A stretch of 50,334 bases of DNA from Myxococcaceae bacterium (GCA_017881265.1 JADGRA010000026.1:1-50334); one strand, 5' to 3'. Shown: positions 8,358 to 17,115, counted from the stretch's first letter. Numbers and translations: made by a program. Notes: a model not told the origin generated them from the sequence alone.

Positions 8358-9159
8358 GGTTCCAGCTGAGTCCCGGCACCATGGCTAGCAGAAACCCACC
8401 GGTGTTCAGCTGCGACTGGCCGTCCTGGACGTCGTGCAGCGCCTGGCGCCCATCCAGCCCGATGCTGAGGGCAAAGGTCTCGACGAAGCGGTAGCGGGCC
8501 GTGGCGCTGAAGAGGACGGCTGCGCCGAACTGGTAACCGTACGAATTGGTGGTGCGGTAGCGCCCGGTCAGCGTCGCGGAAAACGTCCAGGGGTCCTGCG
8601 CGTAGGTGTAGAGGGCCCCGAGGTACGGGCCCCACGCGCCCGTCCCGAGCTGCGCATGCTGGTCGATGCGCTGGCCGTCGACCTGGATGTCATCGGCGCC
8701 GGTGGGGATGGAGGTCCCGGCGCTGAGGGCGAAATTCTGCCGGCGCAGGTGGGTGAAGTCGCTGTCCGTCCAGACGAAGTAACGCAGCCCCACCTCGATG
8801 TCCCCCAAGCCGAAGGGCGAGGCACTCTCGGTGGGCAGGCCGCCGCCAGCCAGCGTCCACTGCTTCCAGGCCAGAGGGACTTGGAGCACCAGGTTGAGGG
8901 AGTTGGTGGGGCTGTAGACCACCACCGGGAGAAACGTCTGTTGCAAGAGCGACTCCGTCTGGGCCGGGTTGTCGTCGCTCCGCGCTGTGGCGGAGAGGAG
9001 GGTGTAGTCCAGCGCAAACCGAAACGTCCCGCCCATGGGGTTGGAGTCGCCCGCGGCGAAGAGCGGGTCCCCACAGCCGCACACCGAACAGGCCTCGGCC
9101 GCGGTTGCCCACAGGGCCAAGCACAAAAGCAGCGGTGTGGCGGCGCGGAGGACGGGCAT
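8242..9159 (-). CDS. Outer-membrane beta-barrel protein with CSVCGCG N-terminal motif
   Basis: A 305-residue exported protein with signal MPVLRAATPLLLCLALWATA. The mature N-terminus begins EACSVCGCGDPLF, a CxxCxC cluster. The rest is a run of amphipathic strands ending in an aromatic-terminated strand (VTVGLQFLFH), the signature of an outer-membrane barrel. Similar proteins are usually annotated only as 'transporter' or hypothetical and the Cys cluster suggests metal (copper or iron-sulfur) handling, which is inference. The gene is divergent from the YxWxxGxW-repeat gene; the 149 bp between them contain a perfect dyad (9204-9220). Its 3' end overlaps the STAS-like gene by 116 bp. Confidence 0.75.
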   Translation of the reverse strand: MPVLRAATPLLLCLALWATAAEACSVCGCGDPLFAAGDSNPMGGTFRFALDYTLLSATARSDDNPAQTESLLQQTFLPVVVYSPTNSLNLVLQVPLAWKQWTLAGGGLPTESASPFGLGDIEVGLRYFVWTDSDFTHLRRQNFALSAGTSIPTGADDIQVDGQRIDQHAQLGTGAWGPYLGALYTYAQDPWTFSATLTGRYRTTNSYGYQFGAAVLFSATARYRFVETFALSIGLDGRQALHDVQDGQSQLNTGGFLLAMVPGLSWNLTDALWLQAQVQIPVASHLYGVQSVGPVVTVGLQFLFH

Positions 9160-9203
9160 GCGGGCGCCTACGGAGACATCGCCCAGACAATGGGTCCCCA
9201 CCA

Positions 9204-9220
9204 TGCGACATGGTGTCGCA
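9204..9220. promoter_or_regulatory. Perfect dyad between divergent genes, candidate operator
   Basis: TGCGACA-TGG-TGTCGCA: seven-base arms matching perfectly, placed 45 bp upstream of the beta-barrel gene and 89 bp upstream of the repeat-protein gene. The GACA-n-TGTC core recalls CopY/BlaI-type operators, which bind TACA-nn-TGTA-like dyads. No such regulator is encoded in the window, so the protein that binds is unknown. Confidence 0.5.
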
Positions 9221-9271
9221 CTACCGATTCGACCACCGGGCGCCGCAACCTTGCGCCCCTTGCGGTGTTGC

Positions 9272-9298
9272 CCCCGGGGCGTGCGCCAGGCCCCGGGG
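9272..9298 (+). promoter_or_regulatory. Strong GC hairpin just before a start codon
   Basis: Two copies of the self-complementary octamer CCCCGGGG (9272-9279 and 9291-9298) flank an 11-nt loop. The stem ends 10 nt before the GTG at 9309, so it covers the place where a ribosome binding site would be. It may limit translation of the YxWxxGxW gene; this is inferred from position only. Confidence 0.4.
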
Positions 9299-9308
9299 TT
9301 TGAATGGC

Positions 9309-9923
9309 GTGCAGCGGGCCCACGCACTGTCGGTTGTTGCTTCTGCCCTGGCAGCCCTCCTCGTCGCCCCGGCCACGGGCCACGCCCAGGCGGCCAGCGT
9401 CGAGATTCAGGTTCCCGAGGTGCGCGTCGAGGCCCAGACGCCACCCCCGGCCGCCCGCGTCGAGGTGCAACCGGCGCCACCCGCCCCGGGACACGTCTGG
9501 CTCGCCGGCCACTGGCGGTGGGAGCACGGCGCCTACGTCTGGGTGCCGGGCCATTGGGCGCGCCCGCCCGCGCAAGGCTACGTCTGGGTGCCGGCGGAGT
9601 GGGCCCAGCGCGGCGGCGTCTGGTACTTCCGCGAGGGACATTGGAAGGCGCCGCCCCCCGCCGGGGTGTACACCCCACCGCCTGCGGCGGCCGTCACCGG
9701 CCAGCAGGCCCCTCCAGCGGCGGTGGCCGAAGCCCAACCGGCGCCACCCTCCAACGGTGCGGTGTGGATTCCCGGCTACTGGGCCTGGACCGGCAGCCGG
9801 TACGTCTGGGTCGCCGGGACTTGGTCTTCCCCGCGGCCGGGCTTCGTCTGGGTGCCCAGCCACTGGAAGGGGGGGACGCCCTATGGCTGGAAGTGGGTGC
9901 AGGGGCACTGGCGGCGCGTCTGA
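9309..9923 (+). CDS. YxWxxGxW-repeat secreted protein
   Basis: About 204 residues. The start GTG at 9309 gives a good signal peptide (MQRAHALSVVASALAALLVA, cleavage near GHAQA). The mature protein has at least five aromatic repeats of the Y-V-W-V-x-G-H/Y/T-W type (HVWLAGHWRW, YVWVPGHW, YVWVPAEW, YVWVAGTW, WVQGHW) separated by Pro/Ala linkers. This is the WxxGxW repeat family of secreted proteins, in which tandem short beta strands probably form an envelope-associated structure; no enzymatic activity is known to me. The frame stays open upstream to 9105, but that part lacks protein-like composition. It is divergent from the CSVCGCG barrel and may share its control region. Confidence 0.78.
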   Translation: MQRAHALSVVASALAALLVAPATGHAQAASVEIQVPEVRVEAQTPPPAARVEVQPAPPAPGHVWLAGHWRWEHGAYVWVPGHWARPPAQGYVWVPAEWAQRGGVWYFREGHWKAPPPAGVYTPPPAAAVTGQQAPPAAVAEAQPAPPSNGAVWIPGYWAWTGSRYVWVAGTWSSPRPGFVWVPSHWKGGTPYGWKWVQGHWRRV

Positions 9924-9951
9924 CGGCCGAGCCTCGCCCCGGGTGCACGGC

Positions 9952-10437
9952 CTAGCGCTGCGTGTTGAGGTGCGCCTCGAGCATCCACAGCCACTTGTCG
10001 ACGCCGCGCGAAATCTCCGTGTAGATGTCCGCGGTGTCCGCGTCGCCCAACTCGTCACCGCTGGTCTTGATGGCCTCCCGGATGACCTTGCCAAAGGCAG
10101 CCACCGAGGTGGACAGGTAGTCGACGTGCTCCAGGCCTTCGGCAAGCAGCAGCGGGTACTGCTTCAGCGTGCTGCGCTTGGCCACCGTGGCGGCAGTCCC
10201 CTCGGCGACGCCGCCCAGCTGGACGATGCGCTCAGCGAGGAGGTCAGTGTACTCCTCGAAGTCCTCGTTGATTTTGTCGAAGAGCTCATGCAGCGCGATG
10301 AAGGTGGCGCCCTTCACGTTCCAGTGGGCTTGCTTCGTCTGCAGCATGACGTCCAGGCAGAGGGCCAGGTGGCCGTTGAGTAAGTCGGCCAGCGCTTCGC
10401 GCTTCTTGGCCGGTAAGTCGTTCTTCGTCGCGTACAT
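9952..10437 (-). CDS. dps: Dps-family ferritin (DNA protection during starvation)
   Basis: A 161-residue four-helix protein forming dodecameric shells that oxidise Fe(II) with peroxide and shield DNA. Ferroxidase ligands shared between subunits are visible: His38 (KQAHWNVKG), His50 (IALHELFDKI), Asp65 and Glu69 (YTDLLAERI). The N-terminus MYATKNDLPAKKREALA is short and basic, possibly helping DNA contact. ATG at 10437 is preceded by AAGGAGA; the longer frame upstream (to 10782) is not protein-like. It is convergent with the repeat-protein gene and faces away from the VWA lipoprotein gene. Oxidative or stationary-phase control is expected from the family, but I see no clear operator. Confidence 0.93.
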   Translation of the reverse strand: MYATKNDLPAKKREALADLLNGHLALCLDVMLQTKQAHWNVKGATFIALHELFDKINEDFEEYTDLLAERIVQLGGVAEGTAATVAKRSTLKQYPLLLAEGLEHVDYLSTSVAAFGKVIREAIKTSGDELGDADTADIYTEISRGVDKWLWMLEAHLNTQR

Positions 10438-10552
10438 GAACGTCTCCTTTGATGGTTTGGGCAGGGTGGAAAGCGGGGGTGTCAAAACATAACCATTCAG
10501 CTGGGGGTCCGCAGGGTCCTCCGCCACCCGGCACTTAGAGACCCCGGGGGTT

Positions 10553-11884
10553 GTGAGGCAGCCGGGAAGTTGCGCTAAAGGTGTTCGTTCAGCGGAGGCT
10601 TTGGGTCCTATCCGGCGTCGTGCCTGCACCGAGTCGTCGAGGCGCGCATTCCCCGCGCGCTTGGGCCAGTGGCTCGGCCTCGCCGTGCCGGCCGTGGCCC
10701 TGGCGTTCGCCGCCTGCCAGTCGCCGGCCTCCCAGCCGGGCACCGGGGTCCCCGCCCAGTGCCAGCAGCAGGCCCCCGCCATTCAACCGGTGAAGACGGA
10801 CATCCTCTTCGTCGTCGACAACAGCGGTTCCATGGCGCCCAGCCAGAAGCGCGTCGCCGACGACATTCCCGTCTTCGTCGCCGAGCTGCAAAAGTCCGGT
10901 GGAGTGCTCAACAGCTTTCGCGTCGGAGTGACGACGACGTCCGTCTATGTCGCCTACCAGTACTTCAACACCGTGGTGGACTACTACTACCCGCAAGCCG
11001 GGTGGCTGCTGAACATCCCACTGCTGGACGGCGGCGTCGGGACCGAGCGCTACCTCGACGACACTGACCCGGAACTGGTCCCGCGCTTCGCGCTGGCCAT
11101 GAATTCCGTCGGCATCGCCGGAAGCGGACAGGAGACGCCGTTCGAGGCCACCCGGATTGCGCTGCAGAATGCCGTCGCACCGCTCAGCCTCTCCGACGGT
11201 GGCCCGGCCAACCACGGCTTCCTGCGCGACGGCGCGCGGCTGATGGTGGTGGCCGTCAGCGACGAGGACGACTGCAGCGAGACGCGGCGTCCACCGCTGG
11301 TGCACGAGAACGACGTGGACGGCGAGAACTTCTGCATCAACAACAGCGCGCTCCTCACGCCAGTGGGGGACTACTTCACCCAGCTACAGAACCTGCCGGA
11401 CGGGCAAGGCCGGAACCGGGACGTGGTCTGGGGCGCCCTGGCGCCGGTCTCGCTTCTCAACAAGAGTGCCCAGGCCGTGCCGTGTGCCAACCAGGACGCG
11501 GGCTTCGCCCTCTGCAACGCCGACTGCCCCACCAGCAATGCGCCCGGCACACGTATGCGCGAGATGGCCGTGCTCTTCGACCTCGGACTGAACAACCTGT
11601 ACTCCATCTGCGCCGACAACTACCACGACCAGCTGCTCGCCCTGGCCGACATCGCCGCCGTCCCCCAGACGCTGGATTTGGACTCGAACGTCCCCGACCC
11701 GCGGCTGCTAAACGTCACCATCGTCCGGGCCGACGGCACCACGCAGGTGTGCTCCGTGGACAATGGCGGACTCCTCTACGAAGCGGCGCCGGATGGCGGC
11801 TTCCCGCGCATCCAGTTCCAGGGCGACTGCGTCCGCAGACAGACGGACACCCAGGTGACGGTGCGCATGTACTGCGCCGGCTGA
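10553..11884 (+). CDS. VWA-domain lipoprotein
   Basis: A 443-residue lipoprotein: basic start, hydrophobic LGLAVPAVALAFAAC with the lipobox Cys at residue 55, then a von Willebrand A domain (about 80-260). The metal-ion-dependent adhesion site DxSxS is intact in FVVDNSGSM (Asp89, Ser91, Ser93). Several later Cys (DEDDCSE, NFCINN, VPCAN, LCNADC, ICADN, QVCSV, DCVRR) probably form disulfides in the periplasm or outside. Similar VWA lipoproteins are abundant in myxobacterial genomes with unknown ligands. The GTG at 10553 is uncertain: the basic N-terminal stretch is long for a signal peptide, but no better in-frame start precedes the hydrophobic core. Confidence 0.85.
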   Translation: MRQPGSCAKGVRSAEALGPIRRRACTESSRRAFPARLGQWLGLAVPAVALAFAACQSPASQPGTGVPAQCQQQAPAIQPVKTDILFVVDNSGSMAPSQKRVADDIPVFVAELQKSGGVLNSFRVGVTTTSVYVAYQYFNTVVDYYYPQAGWLLNIPLLDGGVGTERYLDDTDPELVPRFALAMNSVGIAGSGQETPFEATRIALQNAVAPLSLSDGGPANHGFLRDGARLMVVAVSDEDDCSETRRPPLVHENDVDGENFCINNSALLTPVGDYFTQLQNLPDGQGRNRDVVWGALAPVSLLNKSAQAVPCANQDAGFALCNADCPTSNAPGTRMREMAVLFDLGLNNLYSICADNYHDQLLALADIAAVPQTLDLDSNVPDPRLLNVTIVRADGTTQVCSVDNGGLLYEAAPDGGFPRIQFQGDCVRRQTDTQVTVRMYCAG

Positions 11885-11903
11885 GGCACCGCGGGCGGAG
11901 TCG

Positions 11904-12470
11904 CTAGCCCGGGCGGGCTTTCCGCCGGCGGCCCCGGGGCAAGGGCGTAGCCGGCAGGGCCAGCGCGGCCCGCGCCTCCTCCAGGGTGAGCCGGCCGGCC
12001 GCAGCGCGGTCCGCCGGTGAGAAGTGCGACACAAAGGGGGTCAGCACCACCGCATGCGCCCCCGACGGGGTGTGTTCGGAGCGCGCTACCACCCGCAGCG
12101 CCGACTCGAGCTCCAGCCGGAGCCGCCCGGTCGCCTGCACCAAGCCCGTGCGCTCCACTTGCTGCAGCAATCGCCGCGCGGCGGCGGAAAGCGGCGGCCA
12201 CGCCGAGGCCTCCGCCTGGACGCGAAGCAGCGCCGGCCACAGGCGGCGGTGGACGTACGTCTGCTTCCCGCCGTGCAGCTTGCAGAGGAAGACGTCCGGG
12301 TCCTCGCGCAGCTGCTGGAGCGCATGGAAAATCTCATGGCTCGCCGGGTGTCCCCACCAGCTTCCCCGCACCGGGGCGCCCGCCACGGCGTCCACCAGGG
12401 CACGCTCGGACAGCAGGCCCTGGTCCTGGACCAGCGCGGAAAGGGAGGGGGCTTTCCGGGCGCGGGGCAT
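11904..12470 (-). CDS. Conserved protein of unknown function
   Basis: A 188-residue soluble protein, basic and without signal peptide. The middle holds a distinctive block (SWWGHPASHEIFHALQQL, then DVFLCKLHGGKQTYVHRRLW) that I recognise from hypothetical proteins of several bacterial phyla but cannot tie to a function. The C-terminus is Ala/Arg-rich and ends with a basic tail (GRRRKARPG), suggesting possible nucleic-acid contact. ATG at 12470 is used because the frame upstream, although open, codes for low-quality sequence. It is divergent from the thioesterase gene by 66 bp, a gap that contains a perfect 7-bp inverted repeat, and convergent with the VWA gene (19 bp between stops). Confidence 0.7.
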   Translation of the reverse strand: MPRARKAPSLSALVQDQGLLSERALVDAVAGAPVRGSWWGHPASHEIFHALQQLREDPDVFLCKLHGGKQTYVHRRLWPALLRVQAEASAWPPLSAAARRLLQQVERTGLVQATGRLRLELESALRVVARSEHTPSGAHAVVLTPFVSHFSPADRAAAGRLTLEEARAALALPATPLPRGRRRKARPG

Positions 12471-12489
12471 GGTGCAACTCCAAGGCTTT

Positions 12490-12510
12490 CCCCGGGCTCG
12501 ACTCCCGGGG
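12490..12510. promoter_or_regulatory. Inverted repeat between divergent genes
   Basis: CCCCGGG (12490-12496) and CCCGGGG (12504-12510) are perfect 7-base arms with a 7-base loop CTCGACT. They sit in the 66-bp gap between the divergent unknown gene and the thioesterase gene. This may be an operator or a 5'-leader hairpin of either gene. Confidence 0.35.
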
Positions 12511-12536
12511 CGACTTGCTCCAGGGTAAAGCCTCTC

Positions 12537-12956
12537 ATGAGCTACCCCGTGACGGTCGAGTTCCCCATCCACTGGGGGGAAATGGACGCCTTCGGGCACG
12601 TCAACAACGCCCGCTTCTTTACCTGGTTCGAGTCCTCGCGCATCGCCTTCTTCCAGGCGGCCGGGGTGTCCCTGGACCCGCGCGACAGCGTGGCCCCCAT
12701 TCTTGCCGCAGCGCACTGCGACTACCTGGAACCGGTGGTGTTTCCCGCCCGGCTGGCGGTGGGGGCCCGGGCCACCAAGCTGGGGAACACCAGCCTGACG
12801 CTGGAACATGCGGTGTGGCGGGTGGGCGCCCCGGAACACATCCTCGCCCGTGGCACCTCGGTGGTGGTGCTTCTCAACTACGCCACCGGGGAGAAGGTGC
12901 GCGTTCCGGACGCGGCCCGCCTGGCCATCGCCGCGCTGCAGGCGGCCCCATCCTGA
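12537..12956 (+). CDS. Acyl-CoA thioesterase (4HBT hotdog fold)
   Basis: A 139-residue single hotdog domain of the 4-hydroxybenzoyl-CoA-thioesterase/YbgC type. The hallmark is FPIHWGEMDAFGHVNNARFF: Asp in EMDAFGHVNN is the catalytic carboxylate and HVNN opens the hot-dog helix (TWFESSRIAFFQAAG). The enzyme hydrolyses acyl-CoA thioesters in the cytoplasm; chain length cannot be inferred. ATG at 12537 directly follows CCTCTC, with a weak site CAGGGTAAAG upstream. The oligoribonuclease gene follows after 23 bp, so the two probably form one transcript. Confidence 0.9.
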   Translation: MSYPVTVEFPIHWGEMDAFGHVNNARFFTWFESSRIAFFQAAGVSLDPRDSVAPILAAAHCDYLEPVVFPARLAVGARATKLGNTSLTLEHAVWRVGAPEHILARGTSVVVLLNYATGEKVRVPDAARLAIAALQAAPS

Positions 12957-12979
12957 AGAGGTGGTAAGGAGCGAGCGCG

Positions 12980-13531
12980 ATGGCCAAATCCTCCCCCGTC
13001 TTCCTGTGGCTGGACCTGGAAATGACCGGCCTCGACCCCGAGAGCTGCGCCATCGTCGAGGTGGCGGCACTCGTCACGGGCCCGGAGCTCGAGCCGCGCG
13101 ACGAGTTCGAGCGTGTGGTGTGGCAACCGGACGAGGTGCTCGAGCGCATGGAGCCCATCGTGCGCGAGATGCACGGCAAGAGCGGCTTGACCGACCGCAT
13201 CCGCGCCTCTCCCCACTCGCTGCGGGAGACGGAACGGGACCTCTTCGACTTAGTGGCCCGGCACTGTGGCCCGGGCGAGGGCCTCCTCGCCGGCAACACC
13301 ATCCACCACGACCGGCGCTTCCTCGCGCGCTACATGCCACTCGTCGAGCGCTACCTCAGCTACCGCCAGGTGGACGTCTCCAGCCTGAAGCTGCTCACCC
13401 GCGCCTGGTACCCGGAGTCGCCGGGCTTCCAGAAGCCGGAGTCCAACCACCGGGCGCTGGCGGACATCCGCGCCAGCATCGCCGAGCTGCGCTACTACCG
13501 GGAGACCTTCTTCCGCGCCAACCCGGGGTAA
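12980..13531 (+). CDS. orn: Oligoribonuclease
   Basis: A 183-residue DEDDh 3'-5' exonuclease that degrades 2-5 nt RNAs and pGpG, finishing mRNA decay and c-di-GMP turnover. All five catalytic residues are visible: Asp12 and Glu14 (LWLDLEMTGLD), Asp111 (GNTIHHDRRF), His157 and Asp162 (NHRALADIRASI). The length equals that of the Escherichia coli enzyme, and the signature YRQVDVSSLK is present. ATG at 12980 is preceded by AAGGAGCGAG. It follows the thioesterase gene closely and ends 18 bp from the convergent FAD oxidoreductase gene. The identification is firm. Confidence 0.97.
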   Translation: MAKSSPVFLWLDLEMTGLDPESCAIVEVAALVTGPELEPRDEFERVVWQPDEVLERMEPIVREMHGKSGLTDRIRASPHSLRETERDLFDLVARHCGPGEGLLAGNTIHHDRRFLARYMPLVERYLSYRQVDVSSLKLLTRAWYPESPGFQKPESNHRALADIRASIAELRYYRETFFRANPG

Positions 13532-13549
13532 CACCGCCCCGGTGGCCCT

Positions 13550-16474
13550 TCAGCCCGCGGCTGGCTCGGGGCGCGTCAGCTCCTCCAACAGGTAGACGAA
13601 GGAGCGGTACTCCGCCCCGGTGGCCCGCTGCATCCCCACCTCGCACATGCGGTTGGTACCGAGGTAGGCGCCGAAGGTGCGCTGGGACACCTCGGCGGCC
13701 TCGCTGGCCGTGGCCGACGCCGTCAGTTCCGGGTGCAGGAAGCCACGGTCGCCAGCGAAGCCGCAGCAGCCTGCGTGCACCGGCACCACCGCCTCCTCGG
13801 CCAGCGCGCCGGCAATGGCCAGCACCTTGCTGGACAGCCCCAGGTGCTGCGCCGAGCAGCCCGGGTGCAGCACCGCCGAGTCCACCTTGCGCTTCACCGT
13901 CAGCCGCGGCAGCACCTCGTCATGCACCCAGGCAATGGCGTCGAGGATGCGCAGGCTGCGGTGGCGCTCGCGGTTCTCGGCCGTCAGGTACTCCCCCACG
14001 TCGTCCACCAGGCCATGGGTGCAGGAGCTCGCGTCGACGACCACGCTGAGCGTCCCTTCGGCGCTCCAGCGCCAGAGGCTCTCCACTACCCGGTTGGCCA
14101 TGGCGACGTTGCCATCGTGGTACCCCTTGGAGTGCCACACCGTGGCGCAGCAGTTGCCCACCACGTCTTCTGGAATCCACAGGGGTACGCCGGCGCGCGC
14201 TGACACCGCCACCAGCGCCTCGGGCAAGCTGGGGCCGCCGGCGCTGCCCGCGGCCTGGCCGAAAATCCGGTTGACGCACGCCGGGAAATACACGGCTCGC
14301 GCTCCAGTCCGCTCGGTGCGGGGAAGCGTCGCCTTGGCCGCCTTGGGCATCACCGTCAGCCACTCCGGCACCAAGTCCTTGCTGAGGACGGTGCGTGCCA
14401 GCCCGGTGAGGCCCTTCATCACCGCCGGCCCCAGCAAACCGCCAAGCTGGACGGCCCGCCGGGCGCCCCGCTCCACCTCGCCCCAGCGCTCGGCCAGGGT
14501 GAGGGCCACACGCTCCTCGGCCGGGGAGTGTTCCAGGTGCCGGAAGTGCTTCATCAGCACGCCGGTGTTGATGCCCACCGGGCAAGCCAGCCCGCACGTC
14601 CCGTCGCCGGCGCACGTCTCCACCGCCTCGTAGGGGTAGTCACGCACGACGGCTTCGCGCACCAGGCTGTGCACGCCCTGCCGGGCCATCTCCCTTCGCA
14701 GGGCGATGCGTTGCCGCGGGGTGGTGGTGAGGTCGCGGCTCGGGCACACCGGCTCGCAGAATCCGCACTCGATGCAGCGGTCCACCACCGACTCAACGGA
14801 GGGCGTGGTGTGCAGGTGTTTGAGGTGCGCCTCGGCGTCCTGGGTGAGCATGACGCCCGGGGCGAGCAACGCCTCGGGGTCAGCCAGGCGCTTCAGGCGC
14901 CACATCATCCGGGTGAGCTTGGCGCCCCACTCCTTCTCCACGAAGGGGGCCATGTTGCGGCCGGTGCCATGCTCCGCCTTCAAGGAGCCGTCGTACTTCT
15001 CCACCACCAGCGTCACCAGGTCGCTCATGAAGCGGCCGTAGCGCTCCACTTCCACTGCCTCGTTCAGCGACGGGGTGATGAGGAAGTGCAGATTGCCGGC
15101 TGAAGCGTGCCCAAAGATGACGCCTGCGTAGCCGTGCTTGCGGAAGAGCGCCTGGATGTCCAGGGTGCCGTCGGCGAGACGCTCGGGCGGGAAACACACG
15201 TCCTCGAGGATGAAGGAGGAGCCACTCGGTCGCGCGCCGCCCACCGACGGAAGCAGCCCGGAGCGCACCTGCCAGTACTGACGGGCCAGCGACGCGTCGG
15301 GGGTGAATTGCGCCGGCTCATACAGCGGCAGTGTCGCCAAAAGCGCCTGGGCCTCGGCCTCCACGCGGGCCAGACGGGCGGCGTCTGGCTCCCGGAACTC
15401 GACGAGTAGGGCGGCGGCGCCCTCCGGAAGGGACGTCCAGCGCGGCGGCACGCCGGGCTTGCCCTCCACCGAACGCAGGGAGGCCCGGTCGAGGAGCTCC
15501 ACGGCCGCCGCGCCCCGGTCGACGAAGGGCTTCACGGCGCTGCTGGCCGCGTGCAGGTCCGCGAACACCAGCATCGCCGTCAGCCGGTAGCGGTCGTCGC
15601 GCACGGTCTCGAAGACGGCCTCGCTGACGAAGGCCAGGGTGCCTTCCGAGCCCACCAGGAGGCCACGGAAAATCTCGAGCGGCGTCTGGCCGTCGAGGAA
15701 GGCATCCATCCGGTAGCCAGTCGTATTCTTGATGGCGAACTTCTTCCGCAGCCGGGCCACCAGCTCCGGGTCCGCCTCAATCTGCGCCTTGATGTCCAGA
15801 AGCCCCCGGGCCAGCGCCGGTTCCGCCTGGGCGAAGTGCCGCTCGGCGGAGGGTGCTGCCGTGTCGATAAGCGTCCCCGAGGGCAACAGGAAGGTGAGCG
15901 AGGACAGCGTCTTGTAGGTGTTCTGCGCCGTCCCGCAGCACATGCCGCTCGCGTTGTTGGCGATGACGCCGCCCACGGTGCACGCGTTGGCGCTCGCCGG
16001 GTCCGGACCGAGACGCATCCCGTAGCGTGCCAGCGCGGCATTGGCGTGGGCCATCACCGTGCCCGGGCGGGCCCGCAGTCGCTTGCCGCCCTCCTCTACC
16101 GTCACGCCGGCCCAGTGGCGCCGCACGTCCACCAGAATGCCGTCGCCCTGCGACTGGCCGCTGAGGCTCGTCCCGGCCGCTCGAAACGTCACCGTCTCGC
16201 CCCAGACCCTGGCGTACTCGAAGAGCTTGCGCAGGTCCTCGACGTCCTGCGCGATAACGACGGCCTTCGGGAAGAGACGGTACGGGCTCGCGTCCGAGGC
16301 GTAGCGGAGCAAGTCGATGGGACGGCTGAGGACGCGGTCCGCACCGAGCAGCGCTTCCAGGTCGTGCCGGAGCGCCGGCGGCGTCCCTCCGGCGAGGGCT
16401 TCCGGGGCGCGGTCCGGAGCCGGAACGGTGGCGGTCGGAAAGGCGAACGGCTCGGTGTGAAGCCTGTCTTCCAT
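13550..16474 (-). CDS. FAD-linked oxidase / Fe-S protein (Dld2/YdiJ-type 2-hydroxyacid dehydrogenase)
   Basis: A 974-residue fusion. Residues about 50-270 form the PCMH-type FAD-binding domain (TFRAAGTSLSGQSQGDGILV; GGVIANNASGMCCG). About 280-560 is the FAD-oxidase C-domain with GHASAGNLHFLI and EHGTGRNMAPFVE. About 600-690 is a ferredoxin-like part with two Cys clusters (CIECGFCEPVCP and CAGDGTCGLACPVG), then CCG-type segments (FPACVNRIFG, VGNCCATVW, HPGCSAQHLG, HAGCCGFAGD) as in heterodisulfide reductase/GlpC. Such proteins oxidise D-lactate or D-2-hydroxyglutarate and pass electrons to the quinone pool. ATG at 16474 follows GGAGGAG. Substrate not decided by the sequence. Confidence 0.9.
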   Translation of the reverse strand: MEDRLHTEPFAFPTATVPAPDRAPEALAGGTPPALRHDLEALLGADRVLSRPIDLLRYASDASPYRLFPKAVVIAQDVEDLRKLFEYARVWGETVTFRAAGTSLSGQSQGDGILVDVRRHWAGVTVEEGGKRLRARPGTVMAHANAALARYGMRLGPDPASANACTVGGVIANNASGMCCGTAQNTYKTLSSLTFLLPSGTLIDTAAPSAERHFAQAEPALARGLLDIKAQIEADPELVARLRKKFAIKNTTGYRMDAFLDGQTPLEIFRGLLVGSEGTLAFVSEAVFETVRDDRYRLTAMLVFADLHAASSAVKPFVDRGAAAVELLDRASLRSVEGKPGVPPRWTSLPEGAAALLVEFREPDAARLARVEAEAQALLATLPLYEPAQFTPDASLARQYWQVRSGLLPSVGGARPSGSSFILEDVCFPPERLADGTLDIQALFRKHGYAGVIFGHASAGNLHFLITPSLNEAVEVERYGRFMSDLVTLVVEKYDGSLKAEHGTGRNMAPFVEKEWGAKLTRMMWRLKRLADPEALLAPGVMLTQDAEAHLKHLHTTPSVESVVDRCIECGFCEPVCPSRDLTTTPRQRIALRREMARQGVHSLVREAVVRDYPYEAVETCAGDGTCGLACPVGINTGVLMKHFRHLEHSPAEERVALTLAERWGEVERGARRAVQLGGLLGPAVMKGLTGLARTVLSKDLVPEWLTVMPKAAKATLPRTERTGARAVYFPACVNRIFGQAAGSAGGPSLPEALVAVSARAGVPLWIPEDVVGNCCATVWHSKGYHDGNVAMANRVVESLWRWSAEGTLSVVVDASSCTHGLVDDVGEYLTAENRERHRSLRILDAIAWVHDEVLPRLTVKRKVDSAVLHPGCSAQHLGLSSKVLAIAGALAEEAVVPVHAGCCGFAGDRGFLHPELTASATASEAAEVSQRTFGAYLGTNRMCEVGMQRATGAEYRSFVYLLEELTRPEPAAG

Positions 16475-16707
16475 GGGCGACTCCTCCGCGGACGGCCCCC
16501 GGAAGGCGCGTCCGGACAGCAATCTACCCACCCTCGGCGCGCAAAGAAGGCACCTTCTGCGCTGGACCCGCCGGTGGAGTGGGCAAGCGCCCGTTCCGCG
16601 CCCACACCGGAACGGCGCAGAAGCGCGTCCCGCCCGCAGGGCCTGCGCGCGCCTACACCGGCCTGCTCGCACGCTCAGGCCCGCCATGTCTAAGCTTGGG
16701 CCTATCC

Positions 16708-17115
16708 ATGTCCCAGGATGAGGCGGAGCCACAATTCTCGGTGCTACTCGTCGTCGACGACGATGCGTTCACCCGGACGTTCCTGCGTGAGCAGTTGGAG
16801 GCGCGCGGGCAGGTGGTGTTGACGGCCCGTGACGCCGAGGAGGCAGCGACGCTGCTGCGCCAGGTGGATGAGCCGGTGGTGGTAGTGCTCGACCTCATGC
16901 TGCCCGGCAGGAATGGTGTCGAGCTGCTTGCCGAGCTTCATCCGCGCTCCTCGGCCTACCTGCGCTTCGTCCTGGTGTCCGCGAGCGCGCGGGTGGAGCA
17001 CGCGGCGGAGGACCACCCGCTGGTGGTGGGGCGGCTGGGGAAGCCCATCGACATTCCGCAGCTGATGCAGCACGTGAATGTCGCCCGGTCTCAGCTGGGA
17101 ACGGCGGCCGCCTAA
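16708..17115 (+). CDS. Single-domain response regulator
   Basis: A 135-residue stand-alone receiver domain without an output domain. The acidic pocket is Asp17-19 (VVDDDAF), the phosphorylation site is Asp62 (VLDLMLPGRNG), the switch residue is Ser91 (VLVSASAR), and the conserved Lys is residue 112 (GRLGKPID). It therefore looks able to be phosphorylated and probably works by protein contact in a phosphorelay. No histidine kinase is adjacent; the gene is an orphan, divergent from the FAD oxidoreductase gene by 233 bp. The ATG at 16708 is preferred over an open frame that reaches upstream into the intergenic region. Confidence 0.9.
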   Translation: MSQDEAEPQFSVLLVVDDDAFTRTFLREQLEARGQVVLTARDAEEAATLLRQVDEPVVVVLDLMLPGRNGVELLAELHPRSSAYLRFVLVSASARVEHAAEDHPLVVGRLGKPIDIPQLMQHVNVARSQLGTAAA

